This document shows, in pieces, positions 35,979 to 44,362 of a stretch of 64,000 bases of DNA; within the stretch, counting starts at the first letter, position 1; each line of letters opens with the position of its first letter. A model generated the notes under the pieces. That model worked only from the letters and a program-made list of their open reading frames with translations, ran no database searches and had not been told where the DNA came from. The position numbers and the translations under genes are program-made. Where the stretch lies: positions 3,083,001-3,147,000 of the forward strand of contig NZ_CP139141.1 of the NCBI RefSeq assembly GCF_034059295.1. Reading direction: 5' to 3'. This stretch comes from Pseudomonas sp. HR96. GTDB lineage: Bacteria > Pseudomonadota > Gammaproteobacteria > Pseudomonadales > Pseudomonadaceae.

Positions 35979-36029
35979 TTGACAGGCTGTCCGGCAGGTC
36001 TTGATAATCCGAACATGTTGTACGACAAC
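35979..36029 (+). promoter_or_regulatory. Promoter and operator of udh
   Basis: TTGACA (35979-35984) and GATAAT (36003-36008) are 18 bp apart. GTTGTACGACAAC at 36017-36029 is an inverted repeat with arms GTTGT/ACAAC located at the predicted transcription start. Its core TTGTACGACAA fits the TNGTNNNACNA consensus of FadR-subfamily GntR repressors exactly. The layout mirrors the divergent promoter of the transporter gene. No GntR gene lies in the window. Confidence 0.65.
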
Positions 36030-36060
36030 CATCCTCTAATAACAATCCAGGACTCCTGCC

Positions 36061-36885
36061 ATGGCAACTCCTTCCAACGCCCAACCCCCGTTCAATCGCC
36101 TGCTGCTGACCGGCGCGGCCGGCGGCCTCGGCAAGGTCCTGCGCGACAGCCTGCGGCCGCTGGCACGCGTGCTGCGCCTGTCGGACATCAGCGAGATGGC
36201 CGCACCGCGGGACGCCAGCGAGGAAGTGCAACCTTGCGACCTGGCCGACAAGCAGGCGGTTGACCGGCTGGTCGAAGGGGTCGATGCCATCGTGCATTTT
36301 GGTGGGGTGTCGATCGAACGGCCGTTCGAGGAAATCCTCGCCGCCAACATCAGCGGGGTCTTCCACATCTACGAAGCGGCTCGCCGGCACGGGGTCAAGC
36401 GGGTGATCTTCGCCAGCTCCAATCACGTCATCGGCTTTCACAAGCAGACCGAAACCCTCGACGCCCACAGCGCACGGCGACCGGACAGCTACTACGGCCT
36501 GTCCAAATCCTACGGCGAGGACGTCGCCAGCTTCTATTTCGACCGCTACGGCATCGAGACGGTGAGCATCCGCATCGGCTCTTCGTTCAGCGAGCCGCAG
36601 AACCGCCGCATGCTCAGCACCTACCTGAGCTACGACGACCTGACCCAGTTGATCGAGCGCGGGCTGACGGCCAGCGACGTTGGCCACACCGTGGTCTACG
36701 GCGTCTCGGCGAACAAGACCGTGTGGTGGGACAACCGCTACGCGGCCCACCTGGGCTACCACCCCCAGGACAGCTCCGAGCCGTGGCGCGCGCAGATCGA
36801 GGCGCAGCCGGCCCTGGCGGCGGACGATCCGCTGATGGTCTATCAAGGCGGCGCCTTCGTCGCCCTGGGGCCCTTCGAAGACTGA
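36061..36885 (+). CDS. udh: NAD-dependent uronate dehydrogenase
   Basis: The 274-residue enzyme oxidises D-glucuronate and D-galacturonate to aldarolactones, the first step of oxidative uronate catabolism. It is an extended-type SDR with TGAAGGLGKVL near residue 18, HFGGVSIERPFEEIL, FASSNHVIGF and catalytic Tyr145/Lys149 in YYGLSKSYGED. VWWDNRYAAHLGYHP and DDPLMVYQGG are characteristic of P. putida Udh, and the length agrees. It forms a divergent pair with the ExuT-like carrier. Confidence 0.95.
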   Translation: MATPSNAQPPFNRLLLTGAAGGLGKVLRDSLRPLARVLRLSDISEMAAPRDASEEVQPCDLADKQAVDRLVEGVDAIVHFGGVSIERPFEEILAANISGVFHIYEAARRHGVKRVIFASSNHVIGFHKQTETLDAHSARRPDSYYGLSKSYGEDVASFYFDRYGIETVSIRIGSSFSEPQNRRMLSTYLSYDDLTQLIERGLTASDVGHTVVYGVSANKTVWWDNRYAAHLGYHPQDSSEPWRAQIEAQPALAADDPLMVYQGGAFVALGPFED

Positions 36886-36911
36886 AGCGTCGCTCTCGGC
36901 CCCGGCTCGAG

Positions 36912-37871
36912 TCAGCCCGAAAACCTCTCGCGGTAGGCCTGCGGCGTCACGGCCATGACCCGCAGGAAGCTTCTGCGCAAGGTTTCCTCGCTGCCGAAGC
37001 CACATTGCCGCGCGATGCGCTTGACCGGCGCCGCCGTGTCGCTCAACAAACGCCGCGCCGCTTCCACACGGATCAGCTCGATGGCCCGCGCCGGGGTCTG
37101 GCCGGTTTCGGCGCGGTAGTGGCGGACAAAACTGCGCTCGCTCATGCAGGCCTGAGCGGCCAACCGGGCAATGGGCAGCGCCTCCTGCAAATGCTGGCCA
37201 ATCCACTCATGCAGGACCCCAAAGCGGCTGTCGCGTTGCTGCTGAGTCAGCGCCACGCTGAACTGCGCCTGGCCGCCAGGGCGCTTGAGGAAAACCACCA
37301 GTTGCCGCGCCACCTCAAGCGCCAGTGCTCGGCCGAGGTCCTCCTCGACCAGGGCCAGGGCCAGATCGATGCCGGCAGTGACCCCGGCCGAGGTCCATAG
37401 CTTGCCCTGCTGGATGTAGATCGAGTCGGCCTCCACTTGCAGACCCGGGTAGCGCCGCGCCAGTTCTTCACAGCGCGACCAGTGGGTGACCACGCGCTGA
37501 CCTTCCAGCAAGCCGGTGGCCGCCAACAGAAACGCCCCGGAGCAGACCGAGGCGACCCGCCGCGACGCCTGGGCATGGCGGTTGATCCAGGCCACCAGTG
37601 CCGCATCGCCCGAGGCGGCGTACACGCCCCAGCCGCCGGCGATGATCAGCGTATCCGAAGCCTGCTCCGGCAATGCCTCGGCGACCAGCGCCAGGCCCGA
37701 AGACGAACGCACCGGCCCAGCCTGGGCAGCCACGACGCTGGCCACATAGGGGGCCGGCACACCGCGCTGGCGCAGAATGTCGTTGGCCGAGGCGAACACT
37801 TGCAAGGGGCCGGTGACGTCCAGCACCTGGGCGTCGGCAAAGGTCAGTACGTGGACGAGCCTGACAGTCAT
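36912..37871 (-). CDS. GlxA-type AraC-family transcriptional regulator
   Basis: The 319-residue protein fuses an N-terminal DJ-1/PfpI-like domain (about 1-190; VRLVHVLTFADAQVLDVTGP, SVCSGAFLLAATGLLEG, TSAGVTAGIDLAL) to a C-terminal AraC double-HTH (about 215-315; QACMSERSFVRHYRAETGQTPARAI and RQCGFGSEETLRRSF). The layout equals that of GlxA, GbdR and ArgR-like regulators. It is divergent from isonitrile hydratase, itself a DJ-1 protein, so it likely controls that gene. The gap holds a perfect TTGGCG/CGCCAA palindrome. Confidence 0.92.
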   Translation of the reverse strand: MTVRLVHVLTFADAQVLDVTGPLQVFASANDILRQRGVPAPYVASVVAAQAGPVRSSSGLALVAEALPEQASDTLIIAGGWGVYAASGDAALVAWINRHAQASRRVASVCSGAFLLAATGLLEGQRVVTHWSRCEELARRYPGLQVEADSIYIQQGKLWTSAGVTAGIDLALALVEEDLGRALALEVARQLVVFLKRPGGQAQFSVALTQQQRDSRFGVLHEWIGQHLQEALPIARLAAQACMSERSFVRHYRAETGQTPARAIELIRVEAARRLLSDTAAPVKRIARQCGFGSEETLRRSFLRVMAVTPQAYRERFSG

Positions 37872-37908
37872 TTGGCGTGATCCGTGGGGTTATTGGCGAA
37901 TACGCCAA
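37872..37908. promoter_or_regulatory. Palindromic sites in the glxA-like/inhA divergent gap
   Basis: TTGGCGAATACGCCAA at 37893-37908 is a perfect 6-bp-arm palindrome. A third TTGGCG half-site at 37872-37877 abuts the start codon of the regulator gene. The sites lie in the 95-bp gap shared by both promoters and are candidates for binding by the adjacent AraC-type protein; this is inferred from position only. Confidence 0.45.
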
Positions 37909-37966
37909 AGCCTAGCGGCCTAATCTGCACTCGTCTATCTCACCCATCCTGACCTGGAGTCCGAAC

Positions 37967-38647
37967 ATGACCCTGCATATCGGCCTGCTGCTGTTTCCCG
38001 AGGTCCAGCAGCTGGACCTCACCGGCCCCTACGACCTGTTCGCCGCGTTGCCCGACGTGCAGGTGCATCTGATCTGGAAGGATTGCACCGCGGTGCGCTC
38101 GAGCACCGGGCTGGTGCTGCTGGCCGACACCCGCTTCGCCGACTGCCCGCCCCTGGATGTGTTGTGCGTGCCAGGCGGCGCCGGCGTGGAAGCTTTGATG
38201 GAAGATGCGCAGGTGCTGGATTTCCTGCGCCTGCAGGCTGCCAGCGTGCGCTATTTGACCTCGGTCTGCACCGGCGCCCTGGTGCTCGGTGCAGCCGGCC
38301 TGCTGCGCGGGCGGCGCGCGACCACCCATTGGGCCTATCACGACCTGTTGGCGCCATTGGGCGCCGAACCGGTGGCGGAGCGGGTGGTCCGCGATGGCAA
38401 CCTGATTACCGGCGGGGGCGTCACCGCCGGGATCGACTTCGCCCTGACCCTGGTGGCCGAGCTGTTCGACGAGCAGACCGCCCAGGTACTGCAGCTGCAG
38501 ATCGAATACGCGCCAGCGCCACCCTTCGATGCGGGCAGCCCGGCGACGGCACCGGCGGCCGTGTTGGCCCAGGGCTGGGACAATACCGCAGCATCGCGGG
38601 CACGGCGCGCCGAGGTGGTGGCCAGGGCGGCCGCGCGGCTTGGCTGA
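37967..38647 (+). CDS. inhA: Isonitrile hydratase (DJ-1/PfpI family)
   Basis: The 226-residue protein closely matches InhA of P. putida, which hydrates isonitriles such as cyclohexyl isocyanide to N-substituted formamides without a metal. The catalytic cysteine is Cys101 in TSVCTGALVLGAAGLL, followed by Thr102, with Asp17 in QQLDLTGPYD; these agree with the residues known for the enzyme. GRRATTHWAYHD and GGGVTAGIDFALTL complete the family pattern. TGGAGT provides a ribosome-binding site. It pairs divergently with a GlxA-type regulator. Confidence 0.93.
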   Translation: MTLHIGLLLFPEVQQLDLTGPYDLFAALPDVQVHLIWKDCTAVRSSTGLVLLADTRFADCPPLDVLCVPGGAGVEALMEDAQVLDFLRLQAASVRYLTSVCTGALVLGAAGLLRGRRATTHWAYHDLLAPLGAEPVAERVVRDGNLITGGGVTAGIDFALTLVAELFDEQTAQVLQLQIEYAPAPPFDAGSPATAPAAVLAQGWDNTAASRARRAEVVARAAARLG

Positions 38648-38703
38648 TCGGCTGGGTTGAAAAGCTTGGGGCTTTGTCCTCCAGCTGTGCCGCTGCCCTG
38701 GAC

Positions 38704-39189
38704 TCAAGTCTGGTTGGCGCTCAACCCACCCATGGAAAAACCGTCCACTGCGGCGATCTTGCCGCGCCACAGGGCGCCCTTGCTGGGGATGGCTTCGCCG
38801 CCTGCCGAGTACAGGCGGGCGTCGCGCAGGTGCAGGAACTGCATCGCCGGCTCGCGCTCGCCCGCCGGCGTCGGCGGCGTGATGAAGCCCAGCACCAAAT
38901 CCTTGACGTGCTCGGCCTCGGGGCCGTCGAAAGCTTCGAAGGGCTTGGAGAAGTCCGCCGCCAGTTCCTCGAAGTACTGGTGGTGGGAAATCAGCGTGCC
39001 CGACACCAGGCCACCGCCGATGGACAGGGTGATACCCACTTCCAGGGGGGTCTTGTTGACGAACTGGACGAACCATTGCAGCAGCCAGTCGGTCTGCCGC
39101 CCTTCCCATTCCTGCTTGACGAAACCGGTGTCAGCGAGGATGTCGGCGGGCGTTGCGCTCGGGTCGGATGCTGCCGTGCTGTCGGTCAT
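38704..39189 (-). CDS. GvpU-like (gas vesicle accessory) protein
   Basis: The 161-residue soluble protein has the central pattern LLQWFVQFVNKTPLEVGITL followed by GGGLVSGTLISHHQYFEELA. This resembles the GvpU accessory family, also found in bacteria without gas vesicles. Residues 1-30 are polar and variable; the C-terminus includes FLHLRDARLYSAGG and GALWRGKIAAVDGFSMGGLS. No structural gvp gene is in the window. Assignment is from memory of the family and is tentative. Confidence 0.55.
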   Translation of the reverse strand: MTDSTAASDPSATPADILADTGFVKQEWEGRQTDWLLQWFVQFVNKTPLEVGITLSIGGGLVSGTLISHHQYFEELAADFSKPFEAFDGPEAEHVKDLVLGFITPPTPAGEREPAMQFLHLRDARLYSAGGEAIPSKGALWRGKIAAVDGFSMGGLSANQT

Positions 39190-39263
39190 GGGATGTTCCT
39201 TGGCCTGTTGGAAAATCGTTTTCACCTTCTCCAACTGTAGGAGAGAACCCGAACCTGGCAAGC

Positions 39264-40307
39264 TCAGCCGTCGATCGCCGGCCCGTCCGGGGTCCTCCGG
39301 CGCGGGTGCAGGCGCCCGGCCAGCCAGGTTTCGAACGCCAGTAGGCAGATCGCCAGTCCCCCGCCCAACAGGGTCGCCACGGCCCGTTCCAGGGCCGCCT
39401 GCCACTCTGGCGTACCGCCCAGCGCCACGGTCAGCACGGCGGTGGCGGTGACGAACACGGTGAAAACACTGTAACGCCCATTCTGCAGGCCATACGCGAT
39501 ATAGGCGCTGGCCAGGCTGGCGCAGGCCAGCACGCCGAAGCCGGCGTCCAGGCGCGCAATCAGCGTGGCAACCAGGCAACCGCCCAGTGTGCCGAGCAAA
39601 CGCTGCACGCCCTTGTTCAAGGTATCCCGAGGGTGCAATTTGAGAATGATGAGCGCGGTCATCGGCGCCCAGTAGCCGTAGCGCAGCCCGGTCAGATGCA
39701 CGACAAGCAGGCAAAGGACCACCACGGAGGCGGCGTACAGGCCGTAGCGACGCAGGCGGAAATGGTCCTGAAAGTCGCTGCGGATGCGTTGCCAGTTGGC
39801 TCGCACGGCGTGATGGCGCAGGGTCCATTGCGCGCGATACAAGGCCTTCTGAAAGCAGGTGAAAGTGGCCACCTGTACGGCCCCGCCGGCCAGCACCATC
39901 AGCGCCCGGTGATCGGCCTGGGCCAGCCCACCCGGGTAGGCACCGGCGACGAACAAGGTGATCGCCCACTGCAGCACGATCCACCACAGGGCGTCCTCCA
40001 CCGCCACCATCCACGCGCAGAGCGCCGCCCACAGCGCCGCCACCAGTAGCATCGAGGCCAGGTGGTTGCCCGCCAGCGAGCCCAGCCACGCCGAGCCGCT
40101 GATGCCCAGGGTAACGATCACCATCGGCGCCAGCGGGTAGTCGGAGAACTTCTTGAAGGCGCCAAAGCCCACGGTGAAGGCTCCACCCAGGGCGATCAGG
40201 CTGGAGCCCAGCTGGCCGGTGAACAGGCCGAAAAGCAGGATGATCAACAGGGCGGGCATACACGCCAGGGCGAGCAGCCACTGGCGAGGTGGAGAGGAAT
40301 CAGGCAT
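39264..40307 (-). CDS. FUSC-family inner-membrane protein
   Basis: The 347-residue protein has about ten hydrophobic helices in two bundles (about 10-145 and 190-335) separated by a charged stretch. The second bundle contains RYGYWAPMTALIILKLHPRDTLNKGVQRLLGTLGGCL, the recognisable fusaric-acid-resistance/YccS signature (a W-x-xxT motif, then R-hydrophobic-G-T-xxG). Family members are associated with efflux of aromatic acids, but this copy lacks periplasmic adaptor partners. The substrate is unknown. Confidence 0.8.
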   Translation of the reverse strand: MPDSSPPRQWLLALACMPALLIILLFGLFTGQLGSSLIALGGAFTVGFGAFKKFSDYPLAPMVIVTLGISGSAWLGSLAGNHLASMLLVAALWAALCAWMVAVEDALWWIVLQWAITLFVAGAYPGGLAQADHRALMVLAGGAVQVATFTCFQKALYRAQWTLRHHAVRANWQRIRSDFQDHFRLRRYGLYAASVVVLCLLVVHLTGLRYGYWAPMTALIILKLHPRDTLNKGVQRLLGTLGGCLVATLIARLDAGFGVLACASLASAYIAYGLQNGRYSVFTVFVTATAVLTVALGGTPEWQAALERAVATLLGGGLAICLLAFETWLAGRLHPRRRTPDGPAIDG

Positions 40308-40370
40308 GGAAAGCTCATGGCGGGCGTCAGGCTTGTGACCGTGGCGGCCGCAAGCCCGTTCCGCCAGGCT

Positions 40371-40931
40371 TCAGTCGTCCAGGCCCGAAGGGGGTGCGTC
40401 GTCTTCTGCCGGAGCCGGCTTGGCGTTCTTGCCGCCCTTGGCGTTCTTGCCGGCGGCGGCGGGTTTGGCCGGTGCTTCGGCCGGGGCTGCTGCGGCTTCC
40501 TTCTCGGCCATGGGCATCTGGTCGATGGTGTCGAAGATCTTCTTGAAGTCGACGCTGCCCTTGTCTTCGAGCTTCTTCTCGCCGTCCTTGCCCACCAGCA
40601 CCACCCAGGCCGAGTCGCTGGCGCCCAGCTTGAGCTCGCGGATCATGGCCATGGTCGGCTGGGGGTCGAGGTACTTGCCGTCACGCTGGCCGATGGTGCC
40701 GGCGACGGTGTAGAGCACCATGCTGCGGTCCTTGAAAGCCTTGGCGGTGACAGGATCGGCCAGGGCCTTTTTGGCTTCGGTGATCGCCGGGTCGGCGCTG
40801 GTGCGGGCGATGATGATCAACGGGCGATACTGGCCGCGATCCTTGACCAGGGGTGAATCGTCGGCAGCCATGACCGGGGTGACCACCAGAGCGGTGAGCA
40901 GGGCCGTGAAGGTGAAAAACCGGCTGAGCAT
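40371..40931 (-). CDS. Secreted DUF4174 protein
   Basis: The 186-residue product has a Sec signal (cleaved after VMA near residue 22). A thioredoxin-like DUF4174 domain follows (about 30-145), with RPLIIIARTSADPAITEAKK and DSAWVVLVGKDGEKKLEDKG, YdeI-like and without redox cysteines. The last 45 residues are an Ala/Pro/Lys low-complexity tail. Its function is unknown. An AAGGAG box lies about 7 bp before the ATG. Confidence 0.75.
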   Translation of the reverse strand: MLSRFFTFTALLTALVVTPVMAADDSPLVKDRGQYRPLIIIARTSADPAITEAKKALADPVTAKAFKDRSMVLYTVAGTIGQRDGKYLDPQPTMAMIRELKLGASDSAWVVLVGKDGEKKLEDKGSVDFKKIFDTIDQMPMAEKEAAAAPAEAPAKPAAAGKNAKGGKNAKPAPAEDDAPPSGLDD

Positions 40932-40998
40932 GCGCGTCTCCTTTGAAGTTGAAGCCTTTATGATTGTTCATCCTGGCAAAAGATCCAGCCGGCGCGGC

Positions 40999-41850
40999 TT
41001 ACAGGCGCAATTCGAGGAGAATCTGCTCGGCCAGGAAGTCGCAGGGTGGCCGTGTGGAACGGGCACTGCGGGCCAATACTACTTCAAGCGCCGGGAGAGC
41101 GGGCAAGCCTTCCCCTGTACCCAGATGTATCAGGCGCTCGGGCACCGCGCAGCGCGCCAGCGGCGCCACCGCCAGCCCGGCGTCGACCATGCTCAGCAGG
41201 CCCATCAGGCTCGGACTTTCATAGGACATGCGGTAGGCGATACCGGCCTCCTGCAAGGCGCGGATGGCCTGGGTGCGCGAGGTGCTGCCGGCGCCGAACA
41301 CCGCAATCGGCAGTGGTCGCTCATGGCCGATCTGGCGGTTTTGCGCCGAGCCCGCCCAGATCATCGGCTCATTGCGCACGAATTCGCCGCTGACGCCGTC
41401 GATGCGGGTCATGCAGGCCAGGTCCAGGCGGTTGTTGCGCAGCAGCGGCAGCAGCGCGTAACTGGGCAGGCCCACCACTTCGATGTCGACCCCCGGGTAG
41501 CTCGCCGAGAAACGTCGCAGCACCGGCGGCAGCAAGGTGGCGGCGTAGTCGTCCGGCACGCCGATGGCGACCCGGCCGGTCAGTTGCGGATGCACCACCG
41601 CCCCCCAGGCCTGGTCGCGCAGCTGCAACAGCCGCCGGGCATAGCCGAGCAGGGTCTGGCCATCGGCAGTGAGCGCCAGGTTGCGCGTAGTGCGGGCGAA
41701 CAAGGGCCGGCCCGTGAGTGCCTCCAGGCTTTTGATCTGCATGCTCACGGCTGACTGCGAACGGTGTACCCATTCGGCGCCGCGCACGAAACTGCCGGCA
41801 TCGGCCACGGCAACGAAGATGGCCAGCTGGTCCAGATCGAATTTTTTCAA
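40999..41850 (-). CDS. LysR-family transcriptional regulator, TTG start
   Basis: The 283-residue protein has an N-terminal HTH (FDLDQLAIFVAVADAGSFVR, SQSAVSMQIKSLEALTGRPL) and a LysR effector domain (about 85-280; GRVAIGVPDDYAATLLPPVL). The start is most likely the TTG at 41848-41850, read as Met-Lys-Lys-Phe-Asp, with AGGA about 8 bp upstream, since no ATG/GTG fits and family members start at this point. A 9-codon reading frame (ATG at about 41877) ends in a TGA overlapping this TTG. It is divergent from the aspartate aminotransferase gene and probably regulates it. Confidence 0.87.
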   Translation of the reverse strand: MKKFDLDQLAIFVAVADAGSFVRGAEWVHRSQSAVSMQIKSLEALTGRPLFARTTRNLALTADGQTLLGYARRLLQLRDQAWGAVVHPQLTGRVAIGVPDDYAATLLPPVLRRFSASYPGVDIEVVGLPSYALLPLLRNNRLDLACMTRIDGVSGEFVRNEPMIWAGSAQNRQIGHERPLPIAVFGAGSTSRTQAIRALQEAGIAYRMSYESPSLMGLLSMVDAGLAVAPLARCAVPERLIHLGTGEGLPALPALEVVLARSARSTRPPCDFLAEQILLELRL

Positions 41851-41976
41851 GAGGGTTCGTCCTGCAGGATATTCATCAGCAAAACTGAAGGATCGCTTGA
41901 GTTTAATTCGTTTTACCACCGAACCCGCTGCCCGGACAATCCGCCCCATCCCTCGCCCTGACGTTTCGAGACTGCC

Positions 41977-43278
41977 ATGCCCTCCTCTGCCCACGCTGTC
42001 GCCGCTGCCACCCCGGCATCCATCGCCGACCTGGAACAATTGTCGCAACGTTATGCGCAGGTCTGCGCCGAAGGCTTGCACATCAACATGACCCGTGGCG
42101 TGCCGGCTGCCGAGCAGTTGGCCCTGGCCGAGACCTTTCTGGCCCTGCCGGGGGCGGGCGACTGGCGCGCCCGCGACGGCAGCGACACGCGCAATTACGG
42201 CGGCCTGCAAGGCCTGCCGGAGGCCCGCGAGTTGCTCGCCGGGCCGCTGCTGGGCCTGCCTGCCGAGCAGGTGGCGATCGGCGAAAACTCCAGCCTGGCC
42301 TTGATGCACGAAGCCCTGGGCTACGCCATGCTGCACGGCGTGGGCAGCGGCCAGCAACCCTGGACCAAAGCGGCGCAAATCAAGTTCATCTGCCCGGTGC
42401 CGGGTTACGACCGCCACTTCAGCCTGTGCGAAGCCTTCGGTATCGAAATGTTGCCGGTGCCTCTGCTGGCCGACGGCCCCGACATGGACGCAGTGGAGGC
42501 GCTGGTGGCCGGCGATGCGGCGATCAAGGGCATGTGGTGCGTGCCCAAGTACAGCAACCCCAGCGGCGTCATCTATAGCGACCAAGTGGTGGCGCGGCTG
42601 GCGCGGATGCCCACGGCGGCGGCAGACTTCCGGCTGTTCTGGGACAACGCCTATGCCGTGCACCACCTCACCGCGGCTCGCCCGGCCAACCAGGACATCA
42701 GTGGGTTGGCCGCTGCCGCCGGGCACGCCGAGCGGGTGCTGATGTTCGCCTCGACGTCCAAGGTGCTGTTTCCCGGGGCCGGCCTCGCGCTGTTCGGCGG
42801 ATCGCCGGCGACCCTCGCCTGGTGGCTGGGCCACCGGGCCCTGCGCACCATCGGGCCCGACAAGCTCAATCAGCTGCGCCATGTGCGGTTTTTTGAGGGG
42901 TGCGGCGGCCTGGAACAGCACATGCAGGCGCAGCAGGAGGTGCTGGCGGCAAAATTTGCCTGTGTCGACCAGGTGTTTCGCGAGCAATTCGCGAGCGCGC
43001 CTGACGGCGCCCCAGCAGCTCGCTGGAGCCAGCCGCAAGGCGGCTATTTCGTCAGCCTGCAAGTGCGTGAGGGATGCGCTCGGCGCACCGTGGAGCTGGC
43101 GCGCGAGGCTGGCGTCGCCTTGACGCCGGCAGGGGCGCCCTTCCCTTACGGGCTGGACCCCCATGACAGCCTGATCCGCATCTCACCCACCTGCGTGGGC
43201 CTGGCGGATCTGGCCAAAGCCTGTGCGGTCGTGGCCTTGTGTGCGCAGCTGGCCGCCGCGCAGCTTCAGGCCCAGTGA
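41977..43278 (+). CDS. Aminotransferase of the Asp_aminotransf (I-gamma) type
   Basis: The 433-residue PLP enzyme shows NYGGLQGLPEARELLAG, ICPVPGYDRHFSLCEAFGIEM, CVPKYSNPSGVIYS, a binding aspartate in LFWDNAYAVHH and the PLP lysine in ASTSKVLFPGAGLA. These belong to the aspartate aminotransferase subgroup typified by Corynebacterium AspT, not the E. coli AspC type. It exchanges amino groups between aspartate or similar amino acids and 2-oxoglutarate. A divergent LysR gene suggests specific regulation. Confidence 0.87.
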   Translation: MPSSAHAVAAATPASIADLEQLSQRYAQVCAEGLHINMTRGVPAAEQLALAETFLALPGAGDWRARDGSDTRNYGGLQGLPEARELLAGPLLGLPAEQVAIGENSSLALMHEALGYAMLHGVGSGQQPWTKAAQIKFICPVPGYDRHFSLCEAFGIEMLPVPLLADGPDMDAVEALVAGDAAIKGMWCVPKYSNPSGVIYSDQVVARLARMPTAAADFRLFWDNAYAVHHLTAARPANQDISGLAAAAGHAERVLMFASTSKVLFPGAGLALFGGSPATLAWWLGHRALRTIGPDKLNQLRHVRFFEGCGGLEQHMQAQQEVLAAKFACVDQVFREQFASAPDGAPAARWSQPQGGYFVSLQVREGCARRTVELAREAGVALTPAGAPFPYGLDPHDSLIRISPTCVGLADLAKACAVVALCAQLAAAQLQAQ

Positions 43279-43288
43279 CCGGGTACTA

Positions 43289-43543
43289 TCAATAGCGCTG
43301 ATACTGCGAGCCGAATTCCGAACGGGTTTCGGCGACCAGCACACCGCTGTCCAAGGCCTGCTTGAATCCGCTGGCAGATTTTTCAGCGCTGATCTGCGCC
43401 ACAGGCAGGTGAACCTCGTGCTGCGCAGCGGCACGCTGGCTGATGCCGGCTTGCACTGAACCCACGCCCGATTGCGGGGCAGCGAAGGCGGTGGAGGTGG
43501 CCAGGGCAGACAAGGCGAGCGAGAAAGCGAAAAGGTTTTTCAT
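43289..43543 (-). CDS. Small secreted protein of unknown function
   Basis: The 84-residue product starts MKNLFAFSLALSALATSTAFAA, a Sec signal cleaved after AFA. The ~62-residue mature part is polar, with SASGFKQALDSGVLVAETRS, and has no cysteines. CGGAG lies 8 bp before the ATG, and longer in-frame starts would bury the signal. I do not recognise the family. Its stop lies 10 bp from the convergent aminotransferase stop. Confidence 0.7.
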   Translation of the reverse strand: MKNLFAFSLALSALATSTAFAAPQSGVGSVQAGISQRAAAQHEVHLPVAQISAEKSASGFKQALDSGVLVAETRSEFGSQYQRY

Positions 43544-43828
43544 GATGGATCTCCGAAGGGTTGAACGAGTTGATGGGGCCAATCCTAAGGCTCGATGGCC
43601 CGCTTGAAAAACCAAGCGAAGGCATACTGACCATCGACAGAATTGATTCCGTGCTCCCCCATGGCCTGCAACTTACCAGCGCGCTGCGGCCGAGCCTCGT
43701 GAATCCGCTGTCATGAACAGGGGTTTCACCCAGGGTAAATTTGATGTCATTCTGAGGTTCTCCACACTGAGTTCCGCCTGTCATCTCGCGGGACAGCCCA
43801 TAACAACAAACAGCCAGAGAGCGCCACC

Positions 43829-44269
43829 ATGAAAACCGTAGCCGAACTGCTCAAGCTCAAGGATTCCAGCCATCATCAAGTGCACACCATCGGCCCTGAC
43901 GAGATGGTGCTGGACGCCTTGCGGCTCATGGCGCAAGTGAATATCGGCGCATTGCCGGTGCTGGAGAACGGCAAGGTAGTCGGCGTGGTCAGCGAACGCG
44001 ACTACGCGCGCAAGATGGTCCTCAAGGGCCGCTCCTCGATCGGCACGCCGGTCAGAACGATCATGAGTTCACCGGTCATCAGCGTCGATTCCCAGCAAAG
44101 CATCGGCCATTGCATGGCGATCATGACCGACCGCCACCTGCGCCATCTGCCGGTAGTCGACGACGGTCATCTGCTGGGGCTGCTGTCGATCGGCGACCTG
44201 GTCAAGGAAGCGATCGCCGAGCAGGCCGGGCTGATCCAGCAGCTGGAACAATACATTCGCGGCGAATAG
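43829..44269 (+). CDS. Two-CBS-domain protein
   Basis: The 146-residue protein consists of a pair of CBS motifs: about 15-65, with MVLDALRLMAQVNIGALPVL and GVVSERDYARK, and about 78-130, with SIGHCMAIMTDRHLRHLPVV and GLLSIGDLVK. Such Bateman modules bind adenine nucleotides. As a stand-alone protein it may sense energy status or regulate a partner; no partner is evident next to it. The start follows AGAGAGC. Confidence 0.88.
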   Translation: MKTVAELLKLKDSSHHQVHTIGPDEMVLDALRLMAQVNIGALPVLENGKVVGVVSERDYARKMVLKGRSSIGTPVRTIMSSPVISVDSQQSIGHCMAIMTDRHLRHLPVVDDGHLLGLLSIGDLVKEAIAEQAGLIQQLEQYIRGE

Positions 44270-44362
44270 CATCCTTGAGCCTTTTTGCGACAGGCGCGCA
44301 ATTGACGACAGCCGAGCCTTTGCCCAAGCTGTGCGCCCGTTTCAACAACAGGAATCGCTTGC

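Noticed and set aside
40999..43164. A 721-codon minus-strand frame
   Set aside because: It is the LysR gene extended through the antisense of the aminotransferase gene; the extension has no recognisable sequence.
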